This document shows positions 25,034 through 33,683 of a DNA stretch of 64,000 nt, one piece after another. The translations under genes were made by a program, and so were the position numbers. A model generated the notes under the pieces. It saw only the letters and a program-made list of their open reading frames with translations, had not been told where the DNA came from and did not search any database. The DNA comes from JADKHR01 sp041917295. GTDB taxonomy: Bacteria > Elusimicrobiota > Elusimicrobia > FEN-1173. Position 1 is the stretch's first letter. Every line of letters begins with the position of its first letter. The stretch covers positions 41,603 through 105,602 of the forward strand of contig JAYRXX010000038.1 in assembly GCA_041917295.1 (NCBI GenBank). Reading direction: 5' to 3'.

Positions 25034-25106
25034 GATTAACTTTACTTTTTCCGTCATGAATGGTACCATAGGCCGCTCAATTGCATTTACGCGGAGGTCA
25101 TCAACA

Positions 25107-26294
25107 ATGAGCCAGCTGAAATCGGTGAACGAATTGGATGTGAAGGGCAAACGGGTTTTGGTGCGGGTGGATTACAATGTGCCCATGGAAAAAGGCGTTG
25201 TCACAGACGACACGCGGGTGCGCTGTTCGTTGCCCACGGTCACCCATCTTATAAATAAGGGTGCAAAAGTCATTCTCATTTCCCATTTGGGCCGTCCCAA
25301 AGGTGCCCCGAACCCGAAATACAGCCTGGCTCCCGTGGCGCAACATCTTTCACAGCTCATTAAGAAACCCGTGGCCTTTGCGCCGGACTGCGTGGGAGCT
25401 CCGGCAGAGAACGCCGTAAAAAATTTAAAAGACGGGGACGTGGTTTTGCTTGAAAATCTGCGTTTTCATCCGGAAGAGGAAAAAAACGATCCCGCGTTTT
25501 CTAAATCCCTGGCTGGGTTGGCGGAGCTGTTCGTTCAAGACGCGTTCGGCGCGGTCCATCGGGCCCACGCCAGCACGGCGGGCGCGGCCAAACTGTTGCC
25601 CCGCGCAGCGGGGTTTTTGCTCCTGAAAGAATTGGAGTTTTTAGGCCGAGTCAAAGACAATCCCACCAAACCATTTTTGGCCATCGTGGGCGGCGCGAAG
25701 GTGTCGGACAAAATCGAAGTTTTAGAAAAACTGTTGGCCAAAGTGGACACGCTGGTGATCGGCGGAGCCATGGCCTACACGTTTCTGAAATCCCAGGGCG
25801 CGACGACCGGAAAATCCTTGGTGGAAGCCGACAAAGTGGACACCGCGGCCGCCCTTTTAAAAGCCGCGGCGGCCAAAGGCGTCAACGTGATTTTGCCGAA
25901 AGACCATGTCGTGGTAACGGCCATCGACGCCCCCGCCTCGGCGTCGGAAACATCGGGAACCGACATTCCGGGCGACCTAATCGGCGTGGACATCGGACCC
26001 CGGTCAATTGAAAATTTGGTGAAACCCATCTTGGCGGCGAAAACCATTTTCTGGAACGGACCCATGGGCATATTCGAAGTGGATCGTTACGCCCGAGGCA
26101 CGCGAGAAGTAGCCAAACGAGCCGCCGAAGCGGCCACAAAAGGCGCGACGGTGGTGGTCGGCGGCGGCGACAGCGTGGCGGCGGTTCAGTCCACGGGTCT
26201 GGCCGACAAGATTTCTCACATTTCCACAGGCGGGGGAGCGTCCTTGGAGTTCCTGGAAGGCAAAGAACTTCCCGGAGTCACCGCCCTGCAATAG
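25107..26294 (+). CDS. pgk: Phosphoglycerate kinase
   Basis: A 395-residue glycolytic kinase converting 1,3-bisphosphoglycerate and ADP to 3-phosphoglycerate and ATP. Motifs are complete: VLVRVDYNVPME, ISHLGRPKG, LLENLRFHPEEEKNDP, IVGGAKVSDKI, the nucleotide loop VVGGGDSVAAV and the C-terminal STGGGASLEFLEGKELPG. I chose ATG 25107 with GGAGG 9 bases upstream; an upstream in-frame start would fall in the divergent promoter region. It is divergent from the SUF operon. Confidence 0.96.
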   Translation: MSQLKSVNELDVKGKRVLVRVDYNVPMEKGVVTDDTRVRCSLPTVTHLINKGAKVILISHLGRPKGAPNPKYSLAPVAQHLSQLIKKPVAFAPDCVGAPAENAVKNLKDGDVVLLENLRFHPEEEKNDPAFSKSLAGLAELFVQDAFGAVHRAHASTAGAAKLLPRAAGFLLLKELEFLGRVKDNPTKPFLAIVGGAKVSDKIEVLEKLLAKVDTLVIGGAMAYTFLKSQGATTGKSLVEADKVDTAAALLKAAAAKGVNVILPKDHVVVTAIDAPASASETSGTDIPGDLIGVDIGPRSIENLVKPILAAKTIFWNGPMGIFEVDRYARGTREVAKRAAEAATKGATVVVGGGDSVAAVQSTGLADKISHISTGGGASLEFLEGKELPGVTALQ

Positions 26295-26349
26295 TGTCTT
26301 ACGAATCCAGAAAAACGGCTTGACGGCCGCAATCAGAGGGGGATACCAA

Positions 26350-26715
26350 ATGCTTTTTAGTCTCGTTTTATCGGTCCATGTGGTGGCGTGCGTGTTTGTC
26401 ATTCTCGCGGTCTTGTTGCAGTCGGGAAAGGGTGCCGGCATGTCCGGCATTTTCGGCGGTGGGGGAAGCGACGCGGTTTTTTCCGCCCCCTCCGGAACCA
26501 GTTTCATTAAAAAGGTGACAGCGGGGTTGGCGGTCTCGTTTTTCATCACATCTCTTTTATTGACTTATCTGGGAAGCCGTCGTGGTGTGAGATCGGTAAC
26601 CCGGGAATTTTCAGTTCCCGTGGCCCCGGCCGCTCCCGAAAAAGAAGTGCCGGTTGAAGCCAAATCCGAAGTAACCCCGGCCGCAAGCGAAAAAGTGGTC
26701 CCCGAGAAAAAGTAG
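26350..26715 (+). CDS. secG: Preprotein translocase subunit SecG
   Basis: A 121-residue protein. Two membrane helices (about 3-25 and 52-73) flank the hallmark loop LLQSGKGAGMSGIFGGG. A Pro/Glu/Lys-rich tail extends beyond the usual SecG length. It is a small subunit of the SecYEG channel. The ATG at 26350 follows GAGGGGG. It lies just before tRNA-Leu; the pgk-secG-tRNA-Leu order is common in bacteria. Confidence 0.92.
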   Translation: MLFSLVLSVHVVACVFVILAVLLQSGKGAGMSGIFGGGGSDAVFSAPSGTSFIKKVTAGLAVSFFITSLLLTYLGSRRGVRSVTREFSVPVAPAAPEKEVPVEAKSEVTPAASEKVVPEKK

Positions 26716-26745
26716 TCGATCAATTTGGTTTTTTGTGTTCAGCGT

Positions 26746-26827
26746 GCGCGGGTGGCGAAATTGGCAGACGCGTACGCTTGAGGTGCGTAAGCCGAGAGGC
26801 GTGGGGGTTCAAGTCCCCCCCCGCGCA
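26746..26827 (+). tRNA. tRNA-Leu(GAG), prophage integration target
   Basis: An 82-base class II tRNA. Acceptor GCGCGGG pairs with CCCGCGC, discriminator A. The anticodon stem TACGC/GCGTA encloses loop TTGAGGT, giving GAG. The variable arm is AGCCGAGAGGC-like and the T-arm GGGGGTTCAAGTCCCCC. Everything from 26773 onward is phage-supplied att sequence, so the prophage restores a functional 3' part of the gene. Confidence 0.93.
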
Positions 26828-26839
26828 CGCTGAACATAA
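26773..26839. other. attL core (67-bp direct repeat)
   Basis: Identical to 63796-63862 over all 67 bases. It runs from the anticodon stem of tRNA-Leu to 12 bases beyond the tRNA end (CGCTGAACATAA). Crossover must have occurred inside this block. Confidence 0.95.
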
Positions 26840-26840
26840 G

Positions 26841-26979
26841 CTCGACGGAAGAGCCAACATCGTCGGAAAACAGGAAGAAATCAACGCCCACCAGCGAAAC
26901 AGCCGCTCCAACACAATTCCCCACCATACACAAAGAAACACCAAGTTTTCTATAAAGTCCCCCCCCAATCTCCCCACTT
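26841..26979. promoter_or_regulatory. Left att arm with candidate integrase arm-type sites
   Basis: No gene lies between the core and the last lysis gene. Two sequences recur near attR. CATCGTCGGAAAACA (26858-26872) matches CATCGACGGAAAACA (63769-63783) with one change. CCCCCCAATCTCCCCACTT (26961-26979) is identical to 63737-63755. A shorter CTCGACGGAAGA is at 26841-26852. Shared short direct repeats on both arms are expected for integrase or excisionase binding. Confidence 0.6.
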
Positions 26980-27472
26980 AAAACCTGGCCACTAAAACGA
27001 CCGATGGGCTCCCATCATTTACCCCACCCATAATGTCCAGGCGGTTCCTGAAACCATAGCCAACATAGGCCCCCCACGCCCTGGAATCCCGGTAGTTGAA
27101 AGGGTTGGCGGAAATCCCGGCCAACCACCTATCAGAACGTGGGGCTGGCGGGAACACCGGGACGGACACCGTTGCGGATTCGTGAACCTCTGATACTGGC
27201 CCCCGCTCCTCAATCGTCTCCCGCTCCACCCGGCCCTGTGTCTCAACCACGCGGGTGACGATCCGCACGGGGCCTTCGACGCGGACAATCCTGGTTTTTT
27301 GAAATACCGCCGGATGTTTGTAAATTAGTTGGTTTTGTTTCAGAGCCACATGTTGAAGGTAACAATACACACAGAGCAAAAAGACAGCCATACTTAAGGC
27401 AACGCGCAATATAGGACGCCAACGGATGATAACGGCCCATGGGAACAATTTAGCGGCCAGGAGGTGGATCAT
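26978..27472 (-). CDS. Membrane-anchored lysis-cassette protein (spanin-like position)
   Basis: 164 residues. An N-terminal membrane segment (about 20-42) leads to a basic/acidic periplasmic middle (VRIVTRVVETQGRVERETIEERG). The C-terminal ~45 residues resemble short outer-membrane beta-strand hairpins (WLAGISANPFNYRDSRAWGAYVGYGF). It is the last late gene, overlapping the holin candidate. A role in outer-membrane disruption (spanin-like) is inferred from position and topology only. I chose ATG 27472, giving a 23-bp overlap with the gene upstream. Confidence 0.55.
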   Translation of the reverse strand: MIHLLAAKLFPWAVIIRWRPILRVALSMAVFLLCVYCYLQHVALKQNQLIYKHPAVFQKTRIVRVEGPVRIVTRVVETQGRVERETIEERGPVSEVHESATVSVPVFPPAPRSDRWLAGISANPFNYRDSRAWGAYVGYGFRNRLDIMGGVNDGSPSVVLVARF

Positions 27473-27665
27473 TTTTCCCCTTGAGGTAGGTGTCCAAAAC
27501 GGTCCCTCCGCCAATTAGACCGGACGATAGAAACACACACGTTAGCCAGTCCGTCGCCGTGATTTTCCCTCCCATGAGAAACCCGCCGGACGCGACAAAA
27601 ACCCATAGTCCAAACCCTACCTTTCGCCCGTCCTGGAGGAGAAAAAGAGCCAAAAGCCGTTTCAT
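27450..27665 (-). CDS. Putative holin (two membrane segments)
   Basis: 71 residues from ATG 27665, which overlaps the amidase stop (ATGA). Two hydrophobic segments (about 17-34 and 41-58) are joined by a short turn (GGKITATDW), with a charged C-terminal tail (LKGKNDPPPGR). Size, topology and position directly after the endolysin fit a class II-type holin. No family-specific motif is recognised. Confidence 0.6.
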   Translation of the reverse strand: MKRLLALFLLQDGRKVGFGLWVFVASGGFLMGGKITATDWLTCVFLSSGLIGGGTVLDTYLKGKNDPPPGR

Positions 27666-28123
27666 GATTTCAACCGTTTTCTGAATTCGTCCATACTGAA
27701 TTTTAGGCCTGGGCATGTCTTTCTCTTGGCTATTGGTACTCCACCCATCGCCTGGGCCTCCCAATGGCCCAAGACATTCTCGGGTGGGATGCAAAACTGT
27801 TCCATCATGGATTTGCAAAGCCTTGCCATAAGCTCAAGCGAATCGCTTGATGGCTGATCTTGGTCGAAATTGCCTACAAGACAAATACCGACACCAATCT
27901 TATTAAGGCTCAATTCGACCGTATGCGCTCCATCTTCCGTTAGCATTCGGCCCACAAAAACTTCCGACCTTCCGTTGATTCTGTCAATGACGAAATTGTA
28001 ACCGACGTCACGCCATTTGTTGATGTTTACGTGATAGTCACGTATCGCTTGAAAATTAACGTGGGTTGGGTGGTCAGCCGATGCCGAATGGTGGATTATG
28101 ATATGGGTTTTATTTACTGGCAT
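27662..28123 (-). CDS. Endolysin: N-acetylmuramoyl-L-alanine amidase (Amidase_2)
   Basis: 153 residues, T7-lysozyme/PGRP-like. Zinc ligands are His11 (IIIHHSAS), His120 (VLGHWEAQ) and Cys137 (RKTCPGLKF). Catalytic Tyr42/Lys135 equivalents lie in VGYNFVID and KRKTCPG. It cleaves the amide bond between MurNAc and L-Ala. No signal peptide is present, so release needs a holin, which follows. It overlaps both neighbours. Confidence 0.93.
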   Translation of the reverse strand: MPVNKTHIIIHHSASADHPTHVNFQAIRDYHVNINKWRDVGYNFVIDRINGRSEVFVGRMLTEDGAHTVELSLNKIGVGICLVGNFDQDQPSSDSLELMARLCKSMMEQFCIPPENVLGHWEAQAMGGVPIAKRKTCPGLKFSMDEFRKRLKS

Positions 28124-28319
28124 TTTCCACCACCTTTTCCAGGGCTATACGCTTCGCGTCATCGATTTTCTGGCACAATTCCCACGCCGCACGCTCGCAA
28201 TTTTCGCACGTAGAAAGAACAACAGAAGAATAAGGGTCTCCGCACATACGGCAAATCGTTATCGGGCTCCCCTCGATCACAGGTAATTCGCCTTTGAAAA
28301 CGCTTTCCACCAGTCCCAA
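28110..28319 (-). CDS. Small zinc-ribbon protein
   Basis: 69 residues. Two CxxC pairs (ICRMCGDP and TCENCERA) should bind one zinc, followed by a helical tail. No family recognised. It sits directly upstream of the endolysin gene with overlap (14 bp) and overlaps the preceding membrane protein gene. Confidence 0.6.
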   Translation of the reverse strand: MGLVESVFKGELPVIEGSPITICRMCGDPYSSVVLSTCENCERAAWELCQKIDDAKRIALEKVVENASK

Positions 28320-28777
28320 ACCCAGTGGAAAACCCGCATAAATGAGTGAGCAACGGCGACGCCCAAAACACCCAACGCACCAAGCAAAACAGTTTTGGCT
28401 GGCAACCTCACAAAATAGTCAAAGTCTTTGTCCTGCCCTTTGATCTGCGTTTTCAGTTCCGAGAACCCGTCTTTAACTGTCTGCTCAAGAGCGCGGACAT
28501 GCGCATTAACCTTCTCATAATTAATCGGAATCTGCGCGGACCATTCCAAATGTTGCGTGTGTGAATGTTCCAATTCGATCACCTTCGCTTTTGTTTGACT
28601 AACTTCTACCGCCAACGAATCGACACGGTGAACGAATTTAGCCAACACAGAAAAATCGTTGGCTTCCAACGCTCTCACTTTTTCTTTGAGTGTCGCCAAA
28701 TCCGATACCACCCCTCCGTCGTATTCATCATGGCTCACAATGTTGTCCTGGTGTTCTGGTTTTTTTATTTTTACCAC
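28277..28777 (-). CDS. Coiled-coil membrane protein of the lysis region
   Basis: 166 residues. A long heptad-like helix (about 25-120; LATLKEKVRALEANDFSVL, VIELEHSHTQHLEW, VRALEQTVKDGFSELK) precedes one or two hydrophobic segments (TVLLGALGVLGVAVAHSF, about 130-150) near the C-terminus. The layout resembles haemolysin XhlA-type cell-lysis accessory proteins, which assist the holin. Assignment by architecture only. Confidence 0.55.
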   Translation of the reverse strand: MVKIKKPEHQDNIVSHDEYDGGVVSDLATLKEKVRALEANDFSVLAKFVHRVDSLAVEVSQTKAKVIELEHSHTQHLEWSAQIPINYEKVNAHVRALEQTVKDGFSELKTQIKGQDKDFDYFVRLPAKTVLLGALGVLGVAVAHSFMRVFHWVWDWWKAFSKANYL

Positions 28778-29016
28778 CCGGCGTATTGGTGAATCCGGTT
28801 GTATCCGACAAGTGGTTTTGTAACAACCACTTGCCCCGTGTTGTCGTTCGCGTCGTACAGGATCGTCCCTGTCGTCGTGAAAGCATTATCGACAATCGCA
28901 TCGACAACGATTTGCTCTGTGTGCGGCCCGCTCGGGTTCGGCATATTGATGTCGTAAGTCAAAGAGCCTTCCGGTATTAGATCGCCAACGCCTGGGATAT
29001 AAATGATGTTCCTCAT
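28771..29016 (-). CDS. Hypothetical tail-associated protein
   Basis: 81 residues, polar, predicted beta-rich (DAIVDNAFTTTGTILYDAND), no recognised domain. It overlaps both neighbours by 4-7 bp in the chain between fibre genes and lysis genes, so a small tail or fibre accessory is likely. Confidence 0.5.
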   Translation of the reverse strand: MRNIIYIPGVGDLIPEGSLTYDINMPNPSGPHTEQIVVDAIVDNAFTTTGTILYDANDNTGQVVVTKPLVGYNRIHQYAGW

Positions 29017-29279
29017 TTTTTCTTCTCCTTCGCGTCTTTCTTTGCCTCAAGGTCTGTTTTGTTCGGCTTGGTTACGGCCGCAAGATATCCCGGCTTTCTG
29101 AATTTTTCCGTCCAAGTATTCAAATCCGCCGACTCAAGCTCAACGAGTTTTTCCTTGACAGCCGGGACTGTTTCACCATCCAGGACAATGAAATCAAACT
29201 CACCCCCGCCCTTCCACTTGCAATAAAATGGGACGAACTGGTAATGGTGCAACTTTGCGATGACTTGTTTTGTGGCCAT
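29013..29279 (-). CDS. Hypothetical protein with Lys/Glu-rich tail
   Basis: 88 residues. The N-terminal part is mixed (VIAKLHHYQFVPFYCKWKGG) and the C-terminus strongly charged (KTDLEAKKDAKEKKK). No family recognised. It starts directly after the stop of the upstream fibre gene. Confidence 0.5.
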   Translation of the reverse strand: MATKQVIAKLHHYQFVPFYCKWKGGGEFDFIVLDGETVPAVKEKLVELESADLNTWTEKFRKPGYLAAVTKPNKTDLEAKKDAKEKKK

Positions 29280-31463
29280 TTAATCGACTCCTAGGAGTGT
29301 GGAATTTATACATTCTTCGTCAGTCAAAAGGCGTTTATATATTTTTACGTTTTTGACAGAGCCCATAAAAACGGATGACGTTGATTGTCCTGTTCCGATA
29401 TCCACTGTTGACGGCGTGACACTTACGTTTCCAGCGGTGTCGGTGTGCTTGAACCCATTCGTGAACGCCGAGCCAGGCGACCCATTTTCCCACCGAATCA
29501 CTGCCCGCACGGGGTCACCCATGGAATAGTTGCCGTTTCCGGTTAAAATAACACCAGCCCCGTCCCCGTATCCGGCATTTTTTCCCTGGTAATAATACCC
29601 GGCCCTGTTATTGTTGAACGCTGTTAAAAAAATACTGCGTCGATCATACGAACCACCGATCGAATCGGATGGGATGGCCTCGTGGTAGACGGTATTACTC
29701 GTCGTATGGAGATTTAAAGACGAATATGTCAAAGAGTCGCCGTTGCGCGTCACTGTGGCGGTTGTCGTAATTATTGGGGTTGATTCCATTACCCCCGCCT
29801 CGTCCTGTGCGCAATCGACAACAATTCCATCTCCTGCCGTTCCGAGGCGTATCCCACATGTCGGGTCCGTCACGGAATTATTCCTGATATAAACGCGCGT
29901 AAATTTGTCCGCCGTTATTTGAGAGGTGACGTCCGTCCATGTCGACCCGCCGTTGCGCGTGAGAGATATTGTCCCGGTCCCCGACTTGCGCTTGATATAC
30001 GCCGAGAACGTCCGCGCGGCGGATGCCATCGTAAACGATTGGTAAATAGCTCCCCCATCTGATTCGGCTATGATTGTCGTGCAAGTATTCGCCACTCCAT
30101 CGATTCCAATTTCATTGAGCGTCGGATTAACGTTTGACATTTTAAAAGAGACATCATCAATAATGGCATTACCACCTGTGGCCGAGGTGAACAATTTGAC
30201 GTAGATGCTTGATGTTCCAGGCTTTAGCATTCGACGAACGACACCGCCCGCGCTGGCAAACATGTAATAGTTGTCGAAAGAGGAAGTCCCAGACGTTGAG
30301 TGAGATGTCATTGTGATCGAGCCAGAAGTATAAGAGGAAACATTAATTTCCAGCACATACCATTTTGATGTATCAAGGCCAGTCACATACTGCTCGATTG
30401 CGCCCCGATTAGACCCGTCCGTTCCGACAAGCGATACCCCGCCCCCAGAAAGTGTCGCTGTTCCTGTGCCCGATGATATATTTGTCCAACCTGAAAGCCC
30501 GCCGCTAAAATCCCCATTGGTTAATAGTTCAGACCCGAATGAGTCAGCATACCATGCACGAACACCCGTCGCTGTGCCAGTCGCCGGGAGACTAAGGTCA
30601 CGGCATTGGCGGAGACTGTTTGTCCGCGCGCCCTCAATGAGAACCCCTCTTAAAGATTCTGGCCCAATCTTCGCCCCGCCGTTGTCCGTGTCAAAGTATT
30701 TAACTCCGTCAGCGTTTGCTCCGTGGAATGTGCCCGTTAACACGCCTCGGGAAACATACTCATTTTCGGCGTTCGATTGATTGACGCTTTCAAGCGTTGC
30801 CGATGTTATCCCCCAGATCATCAAATCGATCGAAAGGACTCCGTTTTCCATAAACTGAACTCCGACGTTGTTCGCGTTTGATACAACGAATGGGGTCGTC
30901 ACAGTCACATAAGGTGAATTTTTATCAACATAGATCCATCCGTCTGGGAGTGTCGCAAGGTCAATCGTGCATCGTCCATAAGATGTCCCGGTTGAGTTTG
31001 ATAGCCTTAAAACGCCCGTCGTCGACACTCTTTTAATCCAAAAACCAATATACAACGGCCTCCCATTTGCCATTCCGGTATTGGTGACGCCATAGTAAAT
31101 ATCATCGACTCCGGCCTGCCCAAGGCTGTTGATTTGATACGCCGTTGTCCCACCGCGCGGGTCTGTTTGCCCGCCCGTAACGGTGCAAGAACCGCGCCGC
31201 GTCCACCCGGTTGAAAGGTTTTGAGATTGTGGGATAAAATTGTAAAGCATGCGCGCGCCCGTAAACCGCGCACAACCGGACGGGATTTCAACAAGTTTTC
31301 CATCCTCATTAAAATTCCATGCCGCCGTCGCTCTCGTAAATGTTGCCGCTCCGGCGCCACGGACAGGATTTATGCTCGTTGTCAACGGAGCGTCAAAGTC
31401 TCCCTGCTGAATCGAATCTATTATCGGCCTTTTTTTAGTTATCGCTTCGCGTTGGGTCGCCAT
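29280..31463 (-). CDS. Tail fibre/receptor-binding-type protein B (paralogue pair)
   Basis: 727 residues, Ser/Thr/Gly-rich, with several jelly-roll-like modules of the carbohydrate-binding or concanavalin type. Aligned by eye, it shares its domain order with the 726-residue protein upstream: FTRATAAWNFNEDGKLVEIPSG, QNLSTGWTRRGSCTVTGG, FWIKRVSTTGVLR, DGWIYVDKNSPY and a C-terminal GSVKNVKIYKRLLTDEECIN. Probable role in host-surface binding, inferred from position after the tail-tip genes and from composition. Confidence 0.7.
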   Translation of the reverse strand: MATQREAITKKRPIIDSIQQGDFDAPLTTSINPVRGAGAATFTRATAAWNFNEDGKLVEIPSGCARFTGARMLYNFIPQSQNLSTGWTRRGSCTVTGGQTDPRGGTTAYQINSLGQAGVDDIYYGVTNTGMANGRPLYIGFWIKRVSTTGVLRLSNSTGTSYGRCTIDLATLPDGWIYVDKNSPYVTVTTPFVVSNANNVGVQFMENGVLSIDLMIWGITSATLESVNQSNAENEYVSRGVLTGTFHGANADGVKYFDTDNGGAKIGPESLRGVLIEGARTNSLRQCRDLSLPATGTATGVRAWYADSFGSELLTNGDFSGGLSGWTNISSGTGTATLSGGGVSLVGTDGSNRGAIEQYVTGLDTSKWYVLEINVSSYTSGSITMTSHSTSGTSSFDNYYMFASAGGVVRRMLKPGTSSIYVKLFTSATGGNAIIDDVSFKMSNVNPTLNEIGIDGVANTCTTIIAESDGGAIYQSFTMASAARTFSAYIKRKSGTGTISLTRNGGSTWTDVTSQITADKFTRVYIRNNSVTDPTCGIRLGTAGDGIVVDCAQDEAGVMESTPIITTTATVTRNGDSLTYSSLNLHTTSNTVYHEAIPSDSIGGSYDRRSIFLTAFNNNRAGYYYQGKNAGYGDGAGVILTGNGNYSMGDPVRAVIRWENGSPGSAFTNGFKHTDTAGNVSVTPSTVDIGTGQSTSSVFMGSVKNVKIYKRLLTDEECINSTLLGVD

Positions 31464-31487
31464 GTGTAAGCCTCTTGTTTTTTCTAA

Positions 31488-33668
31488 TTAAGCCGTTAAG
31501 TTCATACACTGCTCGTCCGTCAATAATCTGTTTGTCCAAATTCGGATATTTTTGACACTTCCAAACAAATGGGCCCCTGGACCACTACCTCCGACGTCAA
31601 TGGTTGTTGGTGTTACGGAAACAGTAGACGCCGTGTCCGTCAGTTTTACACCTCCAAGGAATGCGGAACCATACCCACCATTATCCCACCGCATAATACA
31701 TTTCGATGGCTCGGTGTTCGGTTTTGAAATGGCACCCGTTACGGTCGTCTCGGCACCTGTCCCATAAAACCCGTAGTTCCTTGATGAACTGCCGTTGTGA
31801 GAAACCCATTGTGCCCGATTGTTTGTCGACGCCGTGTAACAGATCGATCTCCGATCTATTTCAGTATCTTCGGACGTTCGGGCTTCGTGATAACAGGTAT
31901 TTTTTGACGCACCGATATTTACAGACGAATAAGTCAAAACGTCGGCATTTCGTGTCACTGATGCCGTTGTCGTAGGTATTGGCGAAGAAAAATTAGCCCC
32001 CGCCTCATCCTGGCAACAATCAACAATTATTTCGTCTCCAACTACCTCAATCTTGAATCCGCACGTCGGGTCTGTGACGCTCGTGTTCAGTATTGAAACC
32101 CGAGAGAAAGTAACGGGATTAATCTGGGCAGTGACGTCGGTCCATGACGAACCGTTATCCCGTGTTAAATAAATTTTCCCTGTTCCCGTCTTTCGTTTAA
32201 CGAAAGCCGAAAACGAGCGCGCGGCGGATGCCATGGTGAAGTTTTGAAGAATCGTCGCGTTGGCTTCGTTGGCCGTGAGCGTCGTACAACTATTCGGAAG
32301 CCCGTCAATTCCTGTCGCGTTTTTGTTCATGGAAATGGCGGATTCTTTTAATGATATGTTGTCAATGTCGAAATACTGCCCGTTCGTCCCGGTGTTCGCT
32401 GAATAAACGTTTACGTAGACGGTCGAAGATGTCGGGGTAAATGTGGCCGTGTATGTTCCGCTCCCTGGCGGGATAACAACGCCGAAAGTTGTTCCTGTTC
32501 CAGTGGTAGTCCCAGCCGCGATATATCCAGCGACAGTCCCAGCCGTGTAAGTGAACGAGAGGACATAAGTCGCGCCTGGAGTAACGGTAATGGCTTGGGA
32601 CGCGCTCGAATATTGACCGCCGGACGTCGTTAGCCGCATGGCCCCGGAAACAACCGACAGACTTGCACCGCTTGCGGCTACCCAGCCAGTCGTGTCCGTT
32701 CCAAAAGTCCCATTTGATACAAGCTCTGGAGCCCCGGCCTTTGTTTGAACAACCCAAACATTTGCCACGTTTTGCATCGTTGAGTTTAAATCCCGACTCA
32801 TGCGAAGGTTGTTGGTTCGTGATCCTTCAATAAGGACACCCGCCAAATCAGCCTCCGAAATTTCCCCCCCACCGTTATCTGTGTCAAAAAACTTGACACC
32901 ATCAGTACCAGCCCCGTGGTATACGCCGCCCGTCAAAACACCACGGGAAACATAATCTGGAGCGTTCTCGTTAATTGAATTTAAATACGTCGATTGGACC
33001 CCCCAAATCTGAACAGACAATGGACCGCCAGATAAGGCCGAATACGAAACACCAACCCCGTTCGTCGTTGATACGACAAATGGGGATGACACCGTAGCGT
33101 AGGGAGAATTTTTGTCGATGTATATCCATCCATCGGGGATAGCCGACAGGTTAATGGTTATTTGGCCAAACGTGCTTCCTGACGTGATGGTAGAACGGAG
33201 AACGCCTGTCGTCGAAACCCTTTTTAACCAAAACCCGTAATATAGCGGGGCCCCGACGACGTTATTTGAATTTGAAACCGAATAATAAATATCATCAACG
33301 CCGGATGAATTTATGTTGTCGACCTGGTAAGCCGTTGGCTTCCCGTATGGGTCGGTTTTTGAACCTGTAACGGTACATGCCCCGCGTCGTGTCCATCCAG
33401 TGGATAGGTTTTCGGACTGCGGTATTTTATTGTAAACACACCTAGCCCCGGTAAACCGAGCCGCCCCGGACGGAACCTCATACATGACACCGGCATTATC
33501 GAACCCCCATGCCGAGGTCGACCTCGTAAATGTAGGGACGCCATATCCGCAAACAACCTTTAAGCTCGTTGTCAACGGGGCGTAGAAATTATGTTCCGCG
33601 TCGTCGTTGAGCTTAAACCGACCGCGCGCCCTTAATCTTTGCGAACCATCCGTCCGTATGATAGGCAT
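31488..33668 (-). CDS. Tail fibre/receptor-binding-type protein A (paralogue pair)
   Basis: 726 residues, paralogue of the downstream fibre protein. Conserved blocks include FTRSTSAWGFDNAGVMYEVP, ENLSTGWTRRGACTVTGS, DDIYYSVSN, FWLKRVSTTGVLR, DGWIYIDKNSPY and the LamG-like end FGSVKNIRIWTNRLLTDEQC. The N-termini differ (RTDGSQRLRARGRFKLNDDA here). It probably forms part of the host-recognition apparatus at the tail tip. Confidence 0.7.
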   Translation of the reverse strand: MPIIRTDGSQRLRARGRFKLNDDAEHNFYAPLTTSLKVVCGYGVPTFTRSTSAWGFDNAGVMYEVPSGAARFTGARCVYNKIPQSENLSTGWTRRGACTVTGSKTDPYGKPTAYQVDNINSSGVDDIYYSVSNSNNVVGAPLYYGFWLKRVSTTGVLRSTITSGSTFGQITINLSAIPDGWIYIDKNSPYATVSSPFVVSTTNGVGVSYSALSGGPLSVQIWGVQSTYLNSINENAPDYVSRGVLTGGVYHGAGTDGVKFFDTDNGGGEISEADLAGVLIEGSRTNNLRMSRDLNSTMQNVANVWVVQTKAGAPELVSNGTFGTDTTGWVAASGASLSVVSGAMRLTTSGGQYSSASQAITVTPGATYVLSFTYTAGTVAGYIAAGTTTGTGTTFGVVIPPGSGTYTATFTPTSSTVYVNVYSANTGTNGQYFDIDNISLKESAISMNKNATGIDGLPNSCTTLTANEANATILQNFTMASAARSFSAFVKRKTGTGKIYLTRDNGSSWTDVTAQINPVTFSRVSILNTSVTDPTCGFKIEVVGDEIIVDCCQDEAGANFSSPIPTTTASVTRNADVLTYSSVNIGASKNTCYHEARTSEDTEIDRRSICYTASTNNRAQWVSHNGSSSRNYGFYGTGAETTVTGAISKPNTEPSKCIMRWDNGGYGSAFLGGVKLTDTASTVSVTPTTIDVGGSGPGAHLFGSVKNIRIWTNRLLTDEQCMNLTA

Positions 33669-33683
33669 TTGATCCGCCTTTAA

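Noticed and set aside
29280..33668. Possible diversity-generating retroelement
   Set aside because: No reverse transcriptase or template repeat was found in the prophage; the two fibre genes differ throughout.
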